Shown one piece after another: positions 38,669 to 49,227 of a stretch of 64,000 nt of DNA. This stretch comes from Biscogniauxia marginata (taxonomy: Eukaryota; Ascomycota; Sordariomycetes; Xylariales; Xylariaceae). A program made the translations under genes and the position numbers. The notes below the pieces were generated by a model. It made no database searches and was not told where the DNA came from. It saw only the letters and a list, made by a program, of their open reading frames with translations. Location: assembly GCA_022695795.1 (NCBI GenBank), contig MU404201.1:1-64000 (forward strand), written 5' to 3'. Every line of letters begins with the position of its first letter. Position 1 is the first letter of the stretch.

Positions 38669-39146
38669 TTATGAAACGGTACACCCCTGCGCATTATTCT
38701 TTTGTTTGGTTTTTTGCCCTGTCGCCTTGTTCTCTTCAACAACTACACGCCCACGCCCTACAGCCTTGTTGTCCTGCGTAGCGCCATTTTCTGCAAGATT
38801 ATTTCTGACGGTAGCACCTCGGTTGTTGGCAAGGTAATAAACCTGTCTATCCGTTTCGAATTGTACAACAGGTTTCGAGTTCAGTGGAAAAGCAGCCATC
38901 GTCGGAACACTGCCGGAGTTAGGATTATGAGGCCCGTGCCGTGCCACGGCGTAACTTTCTCCGTCTCGCCTGACCACTGTGCCGTAAGATGAATCTTGTC
39001 GTCTAAGTTCCACCACATCAGCCTTGTAGGTTCCTTAGCGTGCAAAGTTAGCCTATGTCAAGATGTTTATTGCGTAAAGTTGCAGGAGAAAAGGGGGAGG
39101 GGGGGTTGAATGAAAGAAAACAATGCGTACTTTGCTGTTGCTCCAT
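38669..39146 (-). CDS. Small hypothetical protein with C-terminal CaaX-type box
   Basis: Two exons: a 16-nt first exon (39146-39131, MEQQQ plus one base) and 39033-38669, joined over a 97-nt intron with a GTACGC donor, CTAAC branch site and AAG acceptor. The product is 126 residues and I do not recognise a family. It is polar, rich in Arg, Asn and Gln, without a signal peptide or hydrophobic helix. The last residues read GCTVS, so CTVS fits a CaaX prenylation box, preceded by Lys residues (TGQKTKQK) that could aid membrane binding. Membrane attachment is inference. The second exon frame lacks an ATG near its start, which supports the spliced model. It is convergent with patatin. Confidence 0.6.
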
Positions 39147-40951
39147 TATAGCCGTTTCTTAGAGATATACCGAAGTGATAGGCCTAAAGTTTATTTATTG
39201 AGAGTAAAGATGCGAGGTGTAAAGGGAATAAGAAGAAGAAGAACATTACCGGCTTGAGTATATATAAACAGATAGATCAGACTGTAGTTGAGGCTCGCTC
39301 AGCCTTTCTATACGCATTTAGCATCAGGCTGCAAGACATATGGACGATTTGATAAGACTAATTCTGTCAAGAATAGATGAGCTTGATAATTAAGGCAACG
39401 AATAGGCATCAGTTAGACTGCTTTTTGGAATCGACTGGCTGTATAGTGGGAGAATACATATTCCTATTCGCACTTAAGCTGGGCGAAAAGATATGCAACC
39501 CGACTTCGGTGAAGGCGCTAGTGATGTGTCATCACATCTCGGGGTTTGGCCGCCATACAATAAATTAATCATGCAGATGCGATCAACGTTGCTCTCCGGG
39601 CCAGCCAACCGTTTCCCCACCCAGCCCCCCCCGGTGAGAAGGATTTCAGCATTCAATACTGTAACGGCACCTCAATAGGAATCATTATGGTCGGCGTTGT
39701 ACGAGCTCTACTGTTTATTGGATGTGATTTTCATAGACTTATATGAAATATGAAAGATACTTATCATACCAACTAGAAATAACTATTTAAACCCAATATT
39801 CAAAATTCAAATAAATAAAAACGATTAATTAACTAACTAACATCAGTAGACGGGACTATATAAGTAAACGAGAACTATGATTAAATGTCTGTACAAAGGC
39901 TGGAAAAGTACATGGCCAGCTCTGAGAGTGTCCCGGGGGGGGGGGATTCATAGACCTTAGGTGGTTAGGGTCAGCCAAGCCATGTCCTATGAGGACCCTT
40001 GTTACCGTCCATCTAATCCGTTTCGTCAGCTCTCACCTTTGTACTTTGCAGTTCAGCTACTGTGTCTGACTCCCGTACATGTAACAAAGAGATGCTGTAG
40101 ATTAGACAGTCATCTCAGCTGCCAAGAGCCGGGCAGCTAGGCTACCGAAGAGATACGCGTAGGCATTCGGCCCTAGCTAGCCATCTAGCATGTCAAATAC
40201 CTAAGCATGCTCCCCGGGGGGAGGGGGTGTCGCTGCGGCTCCGCAAGCATATCCACCTAGGTAGGAACCCTGCCCACCGTCCCTTCTACAATACAATATG
40301 CACAATAAGGTAACAAAAAGCAATGGCACACAGATTGGGTACCATTACATAGGAACAGACGCCAATTGCCAGAAGCCTTGAAACCTCCATAGTAACTTAT
40401 AGCGGTGAGAACGAGGGATGCAAGGCTGTCGGGAAACAAAGAGGCCATTTTGGGCATAAAGTAATCGTCTATTAGTATATCTCTAGTTCTAGCTCTTTTA
40501 GTAATAACCAAATTATCACCTATGCAAAAAAGAGAGTCTGAATCGTGACACCGATTTCCAAACAGTCGTGTCCTAGCCTTGCGAACATGTGTGTGCGCCC
40601 CCACTCACTACAGAGCCTCATATCTCAATAGGACATGGCAGATACGTCACTGGTCCTGGTTTAGGAAACAGATACGCAGTCATATAAGCTAGCTACATGG
40701 CCTTCCTCTATGAATATACTTAGGTATCTATCCATGATTATTGCAGTGTCTTTTCTAATTGGTAGCTTAGAAATAATGAAAATTTTGCGGTTTACAGATG
40801 CGTTGGATTTGGGTCAGCGGAACGGGAGGAATTTTATATTAAACAAGAAATATTGTTCAATGGCAACGTTCTCGTCTGCTAGAAAACCCCCGGTCTTGAC
40901 CCAGTATCGTGCACACCATCGGCTGCAGAGGCTGCTAACAACTGGCCCGGC
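39147..40951. other. Intergenic region of about 1.8 kb
   Basis: No supported gene. Contains G-runs near 39093-39104, 39937-39946 and 40216-40226, and A/T-rich DNA at 39740-39870. The open frame of the next gene extends upstream to a TAG near 40880, so an upstream first exon for that gene could lie here. Confidence 0.5.
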
Positions 40952-41857
40952 ATGGCTTATAGCAACTATGCCGCGGGTGGCGCAACGCAAAACAATTTCG
41001 GCTTCCAAATCAATCGAACACATCAGACATATCACTACTATCTCAATATTCTTCCCAGTTCCGCGACTGTAGCGATTTCCCAGAAATCTAGCAGTTTTCT
41101 AAATATACCAAACCCGTACCATCCGCTACAAGAACCCATTCGGGTCACTAGCGATGGCCATATCATTGCGCGGCATCATCACGGCGAGGGCATATACGAC
41201 TGGCTGAAGGGAAAGATCACGAGTAGGATGGACAATATCGAGGAAATGATCAAGCAGGATATTGAGAAGAATGGCGAACGTCCTACCCATTTGGGCACTT
41301 TAATCATATGCCTGTCGGTTGCTCTGTGTGCAAGTAGTCTCTGTCAGGTCCTTGTAAAGGCAATCGTGAGAAAAGAGCACGGCAGATTAGACGATTCAAC
41401 GACAGATAATACCATCATGCTCCAGGGTCTGTTTGGTACGTACGCAGATGCTGTTCTCAGCCACGATGGGATGTGCAACACACTCGAAACGGCCAAAGCC
41501 AGAGTACGGAACATCGTCGAGGACAAAGCTCCACATATCGATAGCCACGGCTTATTCCTAAAGTCGCGGCTTCCTTCCGAGCAGACTGATTTCGTGGAGT
41601 TCATCACCGGCCTCTGGTCTGCCAGAGCTGACGGGGGGAGGATATACATCAGATCGGTCAAGCTGCTGTCGTTGGCTCTTCTGCTATCTGAATACGGGTG
41701 TCAGATCGATGTCTTCGTCGAGGGTGATGATCTGGAGACAATACCTATCAAAGCCGAGACCAGCGCCTTGCGCGTAGTTTATAGACCTTCGTCAATCAAG
41801 TACAAAGGTCGAGAGTACGTTGCAGTGCATCTAGCAAACGACGACCCATCATCTTGA
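40952..41857 (+). CDS. Orphan protein with one or two hydrophobic segments
   Basis: Single open frame of 301 residues starting at ATG 40952; no family recognised. The N-terminus is rich in Asn, Tyr, Gly and Gln (AAGGATQNNFGFQINRTHQ), a short pattern loosely like Asn/Gln/Gly amyloid-type signalling motifs found at the ends of fungal NLR-partner proteins; this is only a visual resemblance. A polar region with a charged helix (about 95-110) leads to a hydrophobic segment (LGTLIICLSVALCASSLCQVLV, about 113-134) that may span a membrane. The rest is mixed, with a second hydrophobic stretch SVKLLSLALLLSEYG. Codon use looks normal for the window. The true start may be upstream, because the frame stays open to a TAG at about 40880. 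Confidence 0.6.
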   Translation: MAYSNYAAGGATQNNFGFQINRTHQTYHYYLNILPSSATVAISQKSSSFLNIPNPYHPLQEPIRVTSDGHIIARHHHGEGIYDWLKGKITSRMDNIEEMIKQDIEKNGERPTHLGTLIICLSVALCASSLCQVLVKAIVRKEHGRLDDSTTDNTIMLQGLFGTYADAVLSHDGMCNTLETAKARVRNIVEDKAPHIDSHGLFLKSRLPSEQTDFVEFITGLWSARADGGRIYIRSVKLLSLALLLSEYGCQIDVFVEGDDLETIPIKAETSALRVVYRPSSIKYKGREYVAVHLANDDPSS

Positions 41858-43366
41858 CTAACAGGTGGGGGGCTTACGGGGATGGTAATATGGTGGGAAA
41901 TAATGGTTAGGAAACCAAGGAGTTGTTTGGGTGCAAAAGGGGCCTCCACGCATGTATTTCTAGGTCAGCATAGAATTTTACGCAATAACTACATTGTTAC
42001 ACGTCATTCTAGGTCACATATCGTGACACATGTTGAGAACCATTATCAGTATACTTTGGTCCATCGAGGATTTCATCCTACTACTACTTAGCTAGACTCC
42101 GTGCATCCGGGGAGATTACTAGTTAGTAGGATATAGTGTGGTTAGTAGATAATGTGACATGTCTACCCAAGTCCAGTATTCTGGTCTATTGAAAGCTCAG
42201 TATTAAACATCAAGACAGGAATCAAGACCTACCATATCAGACCAAATGAGCTAGTCTTTGTATATCGCATACCTACCATGTTCTCAGCTAGCTTACATAC
42301 CTACCTAGGTAGTTGGTGTACACATACACGCCCAGATTATCAAGGATGCTGTATTCCCTCAGTCTGCGGTTTAGTACATTTACGATTACTAACCGGCCCA
42401 ATCAAACACGTTTTTAAACATGAGGCTCTACATGTAGCTCTCAATGTCTCCGGAGTCGTTCCACGCCGTCGTCTCGCTTCTGCGGGGAAGGTGTACTTTG
42501 CACAGCATATCCCAAAATGGCAATTCGCAGGGAAAATCGACCAATCACAATGCCTCGGGCACGGATCCCCTGCCCGTCGGCTGTCTTGTTGATACCTCTA
42601 ACCTAGACTCGGAACTGGTATTCGAGATGAGCACATCATGGCTGGAGGTAGTCCGTATTCAAAGAGTCAAAGTTTTATCTCTTGATGCGGACGTTGGAGA
42701 AACTACGAGACCAGAAATAAGCAATTCGTTTTGATGAAGATTACATGAATCATTTAACTCTCTTTTCATCACGGGATACCACGAGCACCCAAGCTCGAGC
42801 CCTCGTTGGTGCAATGTACTCATAAAAACATACCCGCGTCTAGATGAATACAAACCCGACACGCTCGTTCTGGCGACTATAACGAATATACTGACTTTAT
42901 TTCCGTCGCCACCGCATATGGGGATAGATCTTTTATCGCAGGTAGTCTATATAGGTGCTAATTGCCACATCTTCAGATACTATGTATCACCCCGCGAGAC
43001 TATTTAATCAGAAACATCGATGATGGTGCTGTCATGACGTGGCATTGGCTACATGACTTGTAACCAATATGGCTATGGGACGATCTACTCAACAGCATAA
43101 TAGGTATTTATCAATGAGGATATCGTCGAAATTATGCTATTTAAACGGTCCCGAAACCAAATACGCCAATTATACACAAGAATCACAGTCATACTACCCA
43201 TTCACAGAAATATGACCACTACATGCAACGAATACCATGTAGCCCTTTTCTTTTTCCGGTCGTCCACTTCCCCGTCACTCTTTTGGTGTATATTTTGATT
43301 TCCGTAATGATGTTTTGAAATAAACCAAAAATGCTCAAAGATGCCACCGAGCCCGCAGACCCCCAG
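41858..43366. other. Convergent intergenic region of about 1.5 kb
   Basis: Lies between the orphan membrane protein and the 3' end of ILV2. Frames at 42278-42734 have no motifs. No repeat or RNA gene recognised. Confidence 0.5.
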
Positions 43367-45656
43367 TTAACTATGCAAGCCGGATGTCCTCTCGCGCATC
43401 AACTCTCTGCGCTCCTTATCTTTAACTCCATCCCATACCAAGAACTCATGCAAAGCCGACCCTGCAGGCACCATAGGCAAAACAGGAACCTTCTTGTCAG
43501 TCATGACCTCGAGAAGAGCCGGACCGTCTGCCTCAATAAGCCATTTCAAGGCTTCGACAGTCTCCTCGGGTTTGATCAGTCTCCTGTGCTTCACACCCAT
43601 AGCATCGGCCAGCTTCATGAAATCGGGGTTCTGTTGATGAGTGTGTGCATATCGGTCCTCGTAGAAGAGATTCTGCCACTGGGTAACCATCCCCTGCTCC
43701 TCGTTATTCAGAACGATGACCTTGACACCAATGTTAAACTGTGCAGCAGTAGACAGCTCGGTGAGGGTCATGTTGAAAGAGGCATCGCCATCGATATCAA
43801 TGACGAGGGCATCGGGGCAGGCAACTTTGGCACCGATAGCGGCAGGAAGGCCATAGCCCATAGTACCGAGGCCACCAGATGTGACCATCGTACGAGGGTA
43901 TCGCCATCTGAAGTGTTGGGCGGTCCACATCTGGTGCTGGCCCACTCCAGTAGCAATGATGGTGTTTTGTTTTCGATCAGCCGTTAGGTTGCTTAGTTCC
44001 TCAATGAGCGCCTGGGGCTTGATCAAGCCCGCCCTCTCAGTACGTTCAAAGTCGCTCATGGGCCACTTCTCTTTCCACTGCTTGATTTTGTCGAACCACT
44101 CCTTTCGGTCCGCCATAGTCGTAATATTAACGGATGGAAGAAGCTGAGCCAGATTCTCTGCTACATCGCCCTCGATTGCTTCGGTCGCTTGCACGACCTT
44201 GTTAATGTTCTTGGGCATAATCTCAAAGTGGACGATACCACCACGTCCCTCTGCGGCGGCAGCCCTGGCTGCCGGAGCGAACTTGGTGATATTAAGAGTA
44301 ACACGGTCATCGAAACGAGCACCAAGAGCAATGATTAGATCAGCTTCTTGCATGGCCATATTGGCAAACGCAGAGCCGTGCATGCCAAGCATGTATAGAG
44401 ACTTCTCATCTAGCTCGTCGAATGCGCCAAGACCATGGAGGGTGGTTGTGACAGGTATGGAGGCCTTGTCAGCAAGTTCCCTGAGAAGCTCAGGTCCCCC
44501 AGGAGAAGAAATAATACCCTGCCCAGCATATATAACAGGCTTCTTAGCTATGTTGATCAAGTCAGCTACGCGACGAATCGAAGCTTGGAGCTGCTTCCTT
44601 GTAACCTCCATGGCTGCACGCGACGCGGCGCTAGGAAGTCCTGGTAGAGCAGATGTGGTTGGAATTGCCTTCCTCAGGATGCCGGCCGTGACATCTTTAG
44701 GGAGATCAACCAACACTGGTCCAGGCCGTCCACTTGTCGCAATTTCGAAGGCTTCATTGATTCTACGAGGCAGCTCGGCAATATTCTTAACCATGACATT
44801 CCACTTGGTGCATGCTCTCGAGATGCCAATGACGTCCGCCTCCTGGAAAGCGTCGCTACCAATGGCACTAGTCGGCACCTGACCACAGAAGACGACCATG
44901 GGGGTTCCATCAGAGAGGGCGTCTTGCATCGGAGTGATGACATTTGTGGCGCCCGGGCCAGATGTGACCAAGACAACACCAGGCTTGCCAGAAGCTCTTG
45001 CATAGCCTTCAGCCATGTGCCCGGCTCCTTGTTCGTGCCTCGGGAGGACAAAGTCGAAGTGCTTCGAGTTGTAGATGGCATCATAAACAGGGAGTATAGC
45101 CCCACCAGGGTACCCGACTGTGAGTCACATTAGATACTGCGGCTAAGTTGCAAGACAAAGTACAAGGATGACGAACAGATGTGCTTCACGCCTCTCCTGA
45201 GCATCATCTCGTGGAATATCTCTCCGCCAGTTTTTCCAATGAACCTGTAACAGTCTTAGCTTTGGCTAACCGGTCCTGTTAGGCGCAATAGGAAACCGAA
45301 CATACGACTCGTCCATCTCAGGTGCGCTAGGATTCACCAATGGTTGCACATGGCCTCGGTCTTTCGAATCGGCGACATTGAACGCAGGAGTGGGAGTGTC
45401 CGGGGCTGGACTACTAGGTTATTCACATCAGTGTCTGGGCTGAGGAAGATACAGGAGGGAAGACAAAGACATAGGAAGTAGCATGGACATACGCAGTGGA
45501 TTGCGCCGCAGTGGCCTTAGTCCGCACACCAATTGGGGCATTCGTAGCCGTTCTTAGAGCAGAAGTCGACGGCGATATGGTGAAGGCACGTTGCTGCTGT
45601 CGCGAAGCCTGGGCCAGAGCCCTGAGGGCTCTGCCCGCCTGTCTTGTTCGGATCAT
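43367..45656 (-). CDS. ilv2: Acetolactate synthase (acetohydroxyacid synthase) catalytic subunit, mitochondrial
   Basis: Four exons: 45656-45493, 45413-45306, 45244-45177 and 45117-43367, with introns of 79, 61 and 59 nt; 696 residues. The enzyme condenses pyruvate with pyruvate or 2-ketobutyrate, the first common step of valine, leucine and isoleucine synthesis, using thiamine diphosphate, FAD and Mg. The N-terminus (MIRTRQAGRALRALAQ) is Arg-rich with no acidic residues, a good mitochondrial presequence. Visible motifs are FGYPGGAILPVYDA, PRHEQGAGHMAEGYAR with catalytic Glu142, LGMHGSAFAN, GARFDDRVT and the ThDP/Mg motif DGDASFNMTLTEL with downstream NNEEQGMVTQW. Length matches fungal orthologues. 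The short exons 2 and 3 carry DESFIGKTGGEIFHEMM and are essential for the frame. It is the target of sulfonylurea-type inhibitors in this family. Confidence 0.97.
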
Positions 45657-48041
45657 GGTTGAAGAGGGGAGGTTTTGGTACCAAGGGAGAAGAGGAATGG
45701 ATAGCGAGAAGACGAAAAGGGAACAAATTGCAAGCAGCCCAACTTATATATCCTTGTCCCTAGGTGGCCCCGAGCACGACGCTCCAACACCTCTCTAATT
45801 GGGGGGTCGAGTGTTGGTATAAATGGTAGTTTGTTGTTACACGATAGTTTCGTTCCACAGCTAAAAGAATGAGTCGAAAAAAAAAAGAAAATCCATTCAG
45901 TGCTGCGACAGCGGAAAATAAAAAGAAGCACCAATTTGTGGGGATGGCTCATGTGGCTCGTGCACCGCATGCAAGGCGTCTGGCCACTAGAGACCTGGGT
46001 AGGTACCCGTTGACTAACCAATGTGGCGACATCGGCCCAGTAGAAAAGAGCACAGCGAGATGCCGATAGCGCTAATCAGAATCGAACCTAGACGCGCTGA
46101 TACTCCAACTTCTGTGCTACAGATTTCTTCAGCTGTTGATTGGACACATGTATGTAGTTCGACTTTCCAAACTTATATGTATGTATCTAGTTACGCAAGA
46201 CTCATTCTCTCATTGGTTCATACATATCTCCATTAAAGACTACAGCATTCTAACTAGGAATTCAATAATTGTTAAATTTTGACAGGGGTTTACATGTAAG
46301 TAAACTCCTCATCATACATCCTAGTCTCCCCATAGTCACACCACCAGCTTCAATGTATCTCGCAAATAGTTTCTCAATTTATTTCTACTACAACTACTTC
46401 TAGGTACTCATAGGTCTAAATACACTCACACAATGGTCCGGGGTTCACTAAGCTACCTCCAAGTCTACATAGCCAACTTAGACCTTGGGATAATGTCGAC
46501 AGATGGCACGTGTAAGATTACTTTTATAGAGCTTTACAACTAATACCCCTGAATGGTGTTTGTCAGTTATACTTAATATATTTCAAGGATAGATACGCCG
46601 GTATTTTTACAAGTACCAAAATTATTATTAATTATTTTCTAGACGTCGGATGTTCGCTCAGGTAAATCTGGAAGAGCTCAACTAGCATGTGATGGGAGAC
46701 CCGCTTTTGACGTCTGATAGAAAACCCGAGATTCAGTTTTGTCCAGTGTAACATCAATAAATACCGACCGTCGGTATTTTTATGATCTGATCGGGTACAT
46801 ACTTCCATAGGTACCTACCTAGGTACCTCTCTAGGTACCTAATATATCTTGTATCACCCCATACCATGCCGATAACCAAAATCAAACTGGCGAGAATTAT
46901 ACTCCATATACCCGGTTTCTCAGATGTTTGCAGTTCTAATAATAGGATGCCCACTCTTCGGCCGAGGAATTAGGTATTACAGCCGAGTCGTCGTCAATCG
47001 TCCGCTGGCCACTGACGCCACATGTCCATAGTCAATCAGGTACAAACGTGAAACGGCCGTAACGATAACAACATCGATGCATGTGATGACCTGGAGTCAC
47101 ATTAAACATGCGACTACACAACTAGAACGGCATTATATATGTCCCAGATTCAATAGAGTTTCCACACTCCTACTAAGTTCCTACCTCTGCCAGCCAACTA
47201 ACCAGATTATTCATAAAATACCAACCCACGATACATCTAATTAGCCTGAGTGAGTTATTACTATGCATTAATGGAAGACTATTGACAAATAATGTAATAA
47301 GATTCTTTAGATGTTTCGAGTTTTCCTATAATCTGGAATCTCTGTCTTGTGTTGCGATATAAATAATCATACAGCAGGCTTGGTTATACAAGACATAGAT
47401 TCTCGGTAGCTATGTTAGACAGTATGGAGTTAATGTATACAGTGATCAACTTAGGACACCACAAAGAATTTCTAAAGATTCTAAGTGGAGATCCCGGAAT
47501 TTACCTTACTCCATGTTAACATATTGACATGTCACTCCAGGTAAAGCGAATACCTTCTCAGTTTGAACATGTTTGAGTAATGTGTGTACTGTCATGCTTT
47601 ACTAGCAGCGTGCGTGTCCAACTCAATTTGAGAAATTTGTTGGTCTAAAGGTTGTTCAACATAGAATGGAGCGAATAGACAAGAAGTACTGCACAGTATA
47701 TTTACGTTACCTAGTACCTGGACTATACGTATCCAAGCTTGATAACCGAGGGACTACAGCATTCTATTGGTCGTGCCAAAGCCAACAATATGCTTAAACC
47801 CGATAAGCTCACGCCACGTTGGAGAGATCCATGGATCCAATCGCAGGGATCTGCACCATAGATTCGACATCAACATTTAATCGAAAATCTGCCCAATACA
47901 TAAACTTTGATATAAAACTTAATTAATGAATCGTCACCTTAGCTCCTCCCCCTCCCCCTCCCCCTGGCCGCTGAAGATGTACCTTGACTTCCCTAAAAGG
48001 GAAGTAGGCGGGTAGGTGATGTCGAGAATCAAAGCAGGCGT
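45657..48041. other. Intergenic region of about 2.4 kb
   Basis: No supported gene. The left part is the ILV2 promoter. A tRNA-like fragment on the minus strand occurs near 46070-46135. AGGTACCTA-type motifs cluster at 46806-46840, and the rest is A/T-leaning unique sequence. Confidence 0.5.
46072..46133 (-). other. tRNA-like fragment (B-box-like sequence)
   Basis: On the minus strand GGTTCGATTC matches the tRNA T-arm/B-box consensus and is preceded by CAGCGCGTC and TAGCACAG, which resemble the D-arm/A-box side. The anticodon arm is missing and stems pair poorly, so this would be a truncated tRNA pseudogene or a tRNA-derived repeat at best. Confidence 0.25.
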
Positions 48042-48760
48042 TCTAGTGTTCTCATCATCCTCGTCGATGGCCTAGGCTTCTCCGATTTAGGATTTTCTTT
48101 GGCGCTGAGGTCGAGACACCGCATCTCGACGGGCTTGCCTCCGAGGTGTTACGTACGACAGACTTCTACACGGCAGCCGCATGCTCACCCACCAGAGCTC
48201 TGCTCCTCAGCGATACGTTATTCCGCTTACCAGCCTTGCTTACTCTTCTGAGACACCGATTCCCCGATAGTCACCGACTACTACGTCACAGACATTGGCA
48301 CTATGGCCGAGTGTCTACCGGCGGAACAGAAGGGTAGACTAGGATGTGAAGGGTACCTTAACGATTATATGGCCCTCTCTTCTGGGGCTCCCTAAAAGTG
48401 CAGTTTGTGGCCCTATTATCTCGGTTGACGAGGAAGGTAAAGACGAGGATATGGGAACAAATAACCGCCGAGGAGCGCGCGTTCTCTGCTCGGGAGATGG
48501 AAGCTTACGCTGAAATGATAGACTGTATGGATCAGAACATTCGGGAGGACAGTCGAGTATCTTAAGGCCAGGACTAATTCGACAATGCCCCGATCATGTC
48601 CATGTGAGGCAGCGGTGCAGAGGGCACCCTTCGTTCCCAAGCTGTTCGGGCCTGAGCGGTCCTAGTAAGACGGACGACTTGGCTGAGAAGCAGCCAGAGA
48701 AACTGGAGGATATGATTGAACTGTACATATACAGCAGATATTGGGTGAGTGTAGGTATAT
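48042..48760 (+). pseudogene. Decayed arylsulfatase gene
   Basis: Sulfatase fragments occur in the correct N-to-C order in different frames, separated by frameshifts and large deletions. They are: metal-binding N-terminus SSVLIILVDGLGFSDLG (48042-48092); EVETPHLDGLASE and the formylglycine motif CSPTR (48107-48211, Cys codon 48182-48184); GCEGYLNDYMAL (48342-48377); WEQITAEERAFSAREMEAYAEMIDCMD (48452-48535), the typical sulfatase segment; VEYLKAR just after; and the C-terminal tail DLAEKQPEKLEDMIELY (48676-48726). Active members hydrolyse sulfate esters and scavenge sulfur. Intact fungal genes of this family are about 1.6-1.8 kb, whereas this relic is 0.7 kb with several stops, so no function is expected. 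Normal base composition argues against RIP as the main cause; deletion decay is more likely. Confidence 0.88.
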
Positions 48761-49089
48761 GAATAATCATTGAAGTCATGCACTCATCGTGGCCATGTCA
48801 TAGTCACTAGATCAGTACCTTTGGTGCTTTTGCACTTGCCTACATCAGAACCGCTTATCACAAGAGTAAGATACAATAACATATCAAAAAGAACGAAACA
48901 GGTTGGGAATAGTGGTGCATTTATATTGATCTTTCAGTAGCCGTACGTATATATACACATTTATCACAATTCCGATCCAAACTTCCCTCCTCTGCACATC
49001 AACACCAACACTCAACATTATAGGAAGAGGCATACCCCATTCTGTCGGATTGTCTCATCTGAAGAGAGTTCGTATCTTCATGCCCCTAA
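48761..49089. other. Intergenic between sulfatase relic and metallothionein
   Basis: About 330 bp of unique sequence with the metallothionein 3' UTR at its right end. No coding content seen. Confidence 0.5.
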
Positions 49090-49227
49090 TTATTTGTGCT
49101 GTTTCCGTCAGCAGCTAGTCTGCACAATATTATGAGAAGGGGCCTAAGGCCTTACCGGGCAGTTGTCACAGGTACAAGTCGAACCGCAGTGGCAATTGCC
49201 GCTGCTTGAGCAACCACAGTTACCCAT
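49090..49227 (-). CDS. CuMT-type metallothionein, 26 residues
   Basis: Two exons: 49227-49156 (24 codons, MGNCGCSSSGNC...) and a nine-base second exon 49098-49090 encoding His-Lys-stop, joined over a 57-nt intron (GTAAGG donor, CTGAC branch site, ACAG acceptor). Seven cysteines occur at positions 4, 6, 12, 14, 18, 20 and 23, all but the last in CxC pairs. This spacing equals that of the Neurospora crassa copper metallothionein. Such proteins bind Cu(I) through thiolates in the cytosol and buffer copper; expression in the family is copper-induced. Without splicing the frame would run Pro-Val-Arg-Pro to a stop, so the spliced Lys terminus is favoured by the family pattern. A TATA-like box lies about 55 bp upstream of the ATG. 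Confidence 0.92.

Noticed and set aside
41809..41865. Possible 3' intron in the orphan gene (GTACGT donor, CTAACAG end)
   Set aside because: The CTAAC branch A would be only about three bases from the AG, too close for splicing, and the unspliced C-terminus reads naturally.
44199..44882. Plus-strand 227-codon frame
   Set aside because: Antisense shadow of the ILV2 catalytic region.
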